Assembly: GCA_029556005.1 (NCBI GenBank)
Contig: JAKQGT010000078.1
Location: 1-10,446, forward strand
DNA: 10,446 nucleotides
Direction: 5' to 3'
DNA from: Chlamydiota bacterium
GTDB lineage: Bacteria > Chlamydiota > Chlamydiia > Chlamydiales > Simkaniaceae
Shown here piece by piece: positions 8,002 through 10,446 of this stretch (position 1 is its first letter; every line of letters begins with the position of its first letter). The translations under genes and the position numbers were made by a program. Under the pieces are notes generated by a model. That model was not told the origin of the DNA and ran no database searches. It worked only from the letters and a program-made list of their open reading frames with translations.

Positions 8002-8030
8002 TTGGAATAAATCGGGGGATGTTTTACACT
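8002..8030 (+). promoter_or_regulatory. Candidate trxA promoter
   Basis: TTGGAA (8002-8007) and TACACT (8025-8030) are spaced by 17 bases, each matching the sigma-70-type consensus at 4/6, and stand 26 bases before the trxA ATG. TAAATT at 8030-8035 is a weaker alternative -10. AGGAGG at 8047-8052, four bases before the ATG, is the strongest ribosome binding site in the window and agrees with high expression. Confidence 0.42.
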
Positions 8031-8056
8031 AAATTGTTTAGGTATTAGGAGGCATA

Positions 8057-8374
8057 ATGGCTGAAGACTCGATCATAGAAATAGATGACAAAGGTTTTGA
8101 AGGTTTAGTGGGCGAAGGGGTGACTCTGGTCGATTTTTATGCAGAGTGGTGTGGCCCTTGCCGGATGTTATCTCCTGTTCTCAAGGAAGTGGCGACCCAG
8201 CTAAAGGGTAAAGTAAAATTTGCAAAACTCGATATCGACAAGAATCACATCACAGCAAAAACCCATCATGTCACCTCTGTACCCACTCTGATTCTATTCA
8301 AAAATGGGGAAGAAGCTAACCGTTTGGTAGGGCTCCGTGATGCGGCAGCTGTTAAAGACTTTGCCCTTTCATAG
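8057..8374 (+). CDS. trxA: Thioredoxin
   Basis: Thioredoxin is a small cytosolic dithiol protein that reduces disulfides in ribonucleotide reductase, peroxiredoxins and other targets and is itself recharged by thioredoxin reductase. The 105-residue product has the usual length, with the DFYAEWCGPC active site (Cys32 and Cys35), buried Asp26, the LDIDKN strand, and the cis-proline loop SVPTLILFKNGE. Nothing in it is missing. The ATG is fixed by AGGAGG four bases upstream. It is divergent from the hypothetical gene on the left and six bases ahead of a small DUF2905-type gene, which is probably cotranscribed. Confidence 0.97.
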   Translation: MAEDSIIEIDDKGFEGLVGEGVTLVDFYAEWCGPCRMLSPVLKEVATQLKGKVKFAKLDIDKNHITAKTHHVTSVPTLILFKNGEEANRLVGLRDAAAVKDFALS

Positions 8375-8380
8375 GTTAAT

Positions 8381-8587
8381 ATGGGTAGGTTGATTATTTT
8401 AATGGGCATCTGCCTTATCTTAATCGGCACGCTGATTACCCTTAAAGTTCCCCTGAATTGGATTGGCCATCTTCCAGGGGATTTTTCTCTAGAGTGGAGT
8501 GGAACACGTATCTATGTTCCCCTCACAACATCCATTATCTTTAGCTTTTTCTTATCTGTGTTACTTTTTGTCTTTGCCCGTCGTTAA
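8381..8587 (+). CDS. DUF2905-type small membrane protein
   Basis: This 68-residue protein has two membrane helices (about 4-22 and 46-65) joined by a short loop containing HLPGDFSLEWSGTRIYVPLTTSI. The LPGD...(Y/F)xPLTTSI pattern is what I recall for DUF2905 (PF11146), a widespread family of unknown function. The length and layout fit that family well. It begins six bases after the trxA stop without a strong ribosome binding site, so it is probably translated from the trxA message. A link to redox chemistry would be guilt by association only. Confidence 0.85.
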   Translation: MGRLIILMGICLILIGTLITLKVPLNWIGHLPGDFSLEWSGTRIYVPLTTSIIFSFFLSVLLFVFARR

Positions 8588-8648
8588 ACAAAATCTCGAC
8601 CTATTTTAAAGAAATTGTAAAAGATTGGAGGTAAAAAGGAATCTTGCT

Positions 8649-8906
8649 ATGGAAATAGAATGCGTTGGGGATCCCGTCTGTGAAATAATTGCAAAGGGCT
8701 TAGAGGAAGAAAAGAACTTTCAGCCTACTCTTCAGCAAAGTCAAAACAGGTATGTTGACACAATTTCTTTTCTTTATACTCAAACAAAACTTGAAGATCG
8801 AAATGTTTCTTTAAAGTGGACGGATTCGGCTTGGTGTCCGTGGAACTGGGGAGATCAAATATGCAAGTTTGAAAATTGGGTAGAAAGGAAAATTAATTCT
8901 CATTAG
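8649..8906 (+). CDS. N-terminal fragment (85 aa) of the interrupted gene
   Basis: This is the part made if the TAG is read as a stop: 85 residues, acidic at the start, with no signal peptide. The end, SAWCPWNWGDQICKFENW and a short basic tail, holds four Trp and two Cys in 18 residues. The good ribosome binding site suggests that it is still translated. Unrecognised. Confidence 0.5.
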   Translation: MEIECVGDPVCEIIAKGLEEEKNFQPTLQQSQNRYVDTISFLYTQTKLEDRNVSLKWTDSAWCPWNWGDQICKFENWVERKINSH

Positions 8907-8975
8907 GACGAAAAGTGTAAAGAACAGGAAAAAGCTCTTGAGGACTTTGAAAAAGCAAAAAATGAATGGGAAAAC

Positions 8976-9545
8976 ATGTCTGCTGAGGATAAGCTCTTGT
9001 TGCAAGAGGCAAATCGCCTCGCCATGGAACAACGCTATCCTAATCTTATCTATTCTAAAGAAACCATGGATCAGAAACGTCAAGAATTAGAACTACAAAG
9101 AGAAAAATTTCTTCGAGAGAATGAAGCTAATATTAAAATGCTCCCATTAGAGATGAGAAATATCATTTATGATACTGGGATTATTGCGTTAGGTGCTATT
9201 TCAGTTGCTACAACAAATGGTATAGTTTTTTTAACTGGGGTTGGAATAGTTTCGTTACAGTTAGCAAGGCTTCAGGGAGACTATGATAAAATTAAAATCA
9301 TCTGGGAAGATTTAGAGAAAAACAACTCTGATTACTTTAGCATTGTTCAACAGTATAACGAAATGGTGGAGGCTAATACTAGCGCATCATTCAAAAAATG
9401 TGAGCAAGAAGGTTATAAGCCTGAGTTACATTGGGTTGAAAAACCTCCAGAACATTTATTGGATTTTTCTCAATGGTTTGTGGATGTTAAAGCTGGGCCT
9501 GATGGAGGTCCTACATTTCAAGTAGGTTATAATTGGAGTTTTTGA
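8976..9545 (+). CDS. C-terminal fragment (189 aa) of the interrupted gene
   Basis: From ATG 8976, 70 bases after the TAG, 189 residues could be made if ribosomes restart; GGGA at about 8968-8971 is a possible weak binding site. It begins with a charged helix (residues 1-60), has hydrophobic segments at about 63-79 and 81-98 with no charged residue in between, then a charged helical region, and ends FQVGYNWSF. The coding sequence looks more A-rich than the operon genes. Its TGA overlaps the next ATG by one base. Unrecognised. Confidence 0.6.
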   Translation: MSAEDKLLLQEANRLAMEQRYPNLIYSKETMDQKRQELELQREKFLRENEANIKMLPLEMRNIIYDTGIIALGAISVATTNGIVFLTGVGIVSLQLARLQGDYDKIKIIWEDLEKNNSDYFSIVQQYNEMVEANTSASFKKCEQEGYKPELHWVEKPPEHLLDFSQWFVDVKAGPDGGPTFQVGYNWSF

Positions 9546-9856
9546 TGGAAAAAAATATTAGCATTTTAGAGAAAGCTAAAGTTTCTTATGTCTTTCCATT
9601 ATTGTTGTTTATGGTTTTGGGAGTGGCTGTTGGGCTTAGACTAGTCAACTCTATTTTACTTATTCATTACTCCGAGCTTTCTATTAAGCTTTCAAATGTG
9701 GAGAGATGTGTAGGAATAACCACTATTTTACTCTTTATCTTCTCTATTCCTTCGATGAAAAAATACTTTCCAAAATCAAGTAAGAAAGAGGGGGCTTGTC
9801 TTTTCATTGGAATGATCCTGATTTATTACATGATTATGCTTGCGTTTAAGCTATGA
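9545..9856 (+). CDS. Small membrane protein, unrecognised
   Basis: This 103-residue protein has three likely membrane helices: about 15-42, 58-70 and 84-102, with a basic loop (KKYFPKSSKKEG) between the second and third. The short N-terminus is charged and has no cleavable signal. ATG at 9545 shares its A with the TGA of the interrupted gene (TGATG), which implies coupled translation and a functional pairing; a TTG at 9533 would add four residues and is unlikely. I recognise no family. A small membrane protein tied to a larger soluble/hydrophobic partner is a layout seen in toxin-immunity and effector-anchor pairs, but nothing in the sequence shows either. Confidence 0.7.
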   Translation: MEKNISILEKAKVSYVFPLLLFMVLGVAVGLRLVNSILLIHYSELSIKLSNVERCVGITTILLFIFSIPSMKKYFPKSSKKEGACLFIGMILIYYMIMLAFKL

Positions 9857-9857
9857 A

Positions 9858-9918
9858 CCTACCCCAAATTATACTCAAAAACCCAAGAAATCAAATATAT
9901 CCTTTAATTTGGGATAGG
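9858..9918. terminator. Inverted repeat between convergent genes, possible two-way terminator
   Basis: Bases 9858-9871 (CCTACCCCAAATTA) are the reverse complement of 9905-9918 with one mismatch (13/14). The 33-base loop is A-rich. It lies just after the small membrane protein gene and 17 bases past the stop of the leftward transporter gene, so it could end both transcripts. There is no T-run after the stem on either strand, which weakens a classic intrinsic-terminator reading. Confidence 0.45.
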
Positions 9919-9935
9919 GTCATGAGCGGAAGGAT

Positions 9936-10446
9936 TCAGGTATTTTTGGCTTGCCAGCGCCAATAGTAGAGGGAAGAGATGAGCAAGATGAGCGAAGCTA
10001 TAAGGAAGGGGAGAAAAAGATGAATGTTTACGAGCCATCCTGAAAGGATGGGGCCTAAAGCTGAGGCAAGGGCAAATCCAGCATTCCAGGCTCCAAAAAC
10101 TTTTCCTTGATGATTCCCGGGAACAAGAAGGGCAAACATACCAAAGAAGCATCCTGTGGCAATGGCTTGGGTAAAGTTCGCTCCTACCACAATGATCCAG
10201 ATCGCAGTGGAGTGATAGGCGAAAAGGTAGCAAAAGACAGATAACCCTGAAAGGATTAAGGGAAGGGTTGCCGATTTAAGGGCATTAAAATGTTTTAATA
10301 CCCATCCTGTAGCTGCTAAACCTCCCAAAAGCCAGGCAAGAGAGGAGACGGCATAAGCATAGCCTTCTAAACGTTCTGAAAACTGAAACTTTTCAATGAG
10401 GTAGGGGGCTAGATATCCCTGATACATCATCCATCCAAACATGGTT
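9936..10446 (-). CDS. Major facilitator superfamily transporter, C-terminal half (partial)
   Basis: The frame is open from the right edge to TGA at 9938-9936. The visible part, about 170 residues, holds five to six membrane helices. The stretch GKVFGAWNAGFALASALGP, followed by ILSGWLV, with Gly spaced through a helix ahead of a GP pair, is typical of MFS carriers, and the basic inter-helix loop and short cytoplasmic tail (WRWQAKNT) fit the C-terminal six-helix bundle. The Met at 10442 is probably internal because the family has about 400 residues and the preceding codon is open. Substrate cannot be told: multidrug, metabolite and sugar-phosphate exporters all look like this. It converges on the small membrane protein gene across 79 bases. 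Confidence 0.85.
   Translation of the reverse strand, partial: TMFGWMMYQGYLAPYLIEKFQFSERLEGYAYAVSSLAWLLGGLAATGWVLKHFNALKSATLPLILSGLSVFCYLFAYHSTAIWIIVVGANFTQAIATGCFFGMFALLVPGNHQGKVFGAWNAGFALASALGPILSGWLVNIHLFLPFLIASLILLISSLYYWRWQAKNT

Larger units (their letters stand above)
8649..9545 (+). pseudogene. Unrecognised coiled-coil/hydrophobic protein gene interrupted by in-frame TAG
   Basis: Reading from ATG 8649 in one frame gives 85 residues, a TAG at 8904-8906, and then 212 further sense codons to TGA 9543-9545. The 23 codons between the TAG and the next Met (8976) read as a charged helical sequence, DEKCKEQEKALEDFEKAK onward, merging smoothly with the downstream part, so both parts are best seen as one ancestral gene of about 298 residues with a nonsense change. 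Layout: residues 1-85 mixed, with a Trp/Cys-rich patch (SAWCPWNWGDQICKFENW); 87-170 charged, probably coiled coil; 172-208 two short hydrophobic helices; an end shaped like a beta hairpin closing with FQVGYNWSF. AAAGGA at 8635-8640, eight bases upstream, supports the start; a TTG at 8625 is less likely. I recognise no family. Readthrough, or a sequencing error, would make it intact. Confidence 0.7.

Noticed and set aside
8811..9083. Minus-strand 90-codon frame opposite the interrupted gene
   Set aside because: Phe-rich translation of an A-rich coding strand, with no ribosome binding site; it overlaps the same-frame evidence for the plus-strand gene.
9904..10233. Alternative minus-strand frame of 109 codons over the transporter
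   Set aside because: It overlaps the MFS frame, which has six helices and family motifs; this one is Ser/Cys/His-rich and implausible.

Overview
The window looks like chromosomal DNA of a member of the Chlamydiae, probably an environmental (amoeba-associated, Parachlamydiales-type) lineage and not a Chlamydiaceae pathogen. The evidence is the gene order secD(F)-uppS-cdsA-cmk-plsC, which I recall as the Chlamydia order (there followed by argS and murA). A SecD with about 640 extra residues between the first membrane helix and the GLDLSGG motif also fits. A purA gene sits at the head of the cluster; I recall purA as missing from C. trachomatis, which argues for a larger-genome relative. This placement is inference; no marker RNA gene is present.

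Layout. 1-2442 (minus) is the N-terminal 814 codons of secD/secDF, running off the left edge. 2443-2572 is a divergent control region with overlapping candidate promoters and a palindrome that could hide the secD ribosome binding site. 2573-6766 (plus) is a tight five-gene operon, purA-uppS-cdsA-cmk-plsC, with junctions of 0, 0, -11 and -1 bases. 6765-7259 is a non-coding, inverted-repeat-bounded element of about 495 bp containing two long imperfect palindromes; it abuts the plsC stop codon. 7281-7940 (minus) is an unrecognised protein with hydrophobic segments. 8057-8587 (plus) is trxA followed by a DUF2905-type small membrane protein. 8649-9856 (plus) is an unrecognised gene pair: a coiled-coil/hydrophobic protein broken by one in-frame TAG, overlapping by one base a small membrane protein. 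9936-10446 (minus) is the C-terminal half of an MFS transporter, running off the right edge.

How the genes work together. The operon links AMP synthesis (PurA) to envelope lipid supply. UppS makes the undecaprenyl carrier for peptidoglycan and glycan export. PlsC makes phosphatidic acid, CdsA turns it into CDP-diacylglycerol using CTP, and Cmk recycles CMP, the by-product of CDP-DAG-dependent lipid synthesis. Divergent secD supplies the export motor accessory subunit.

The points most worth a second look are the inverted-repeat element, the amber-interrupted gene with its small membrane partner, and the RBS-masking hairpin before secD. I saw no CRISPR array, tRNA, rRNA, intact insertion sequence or phage gene.
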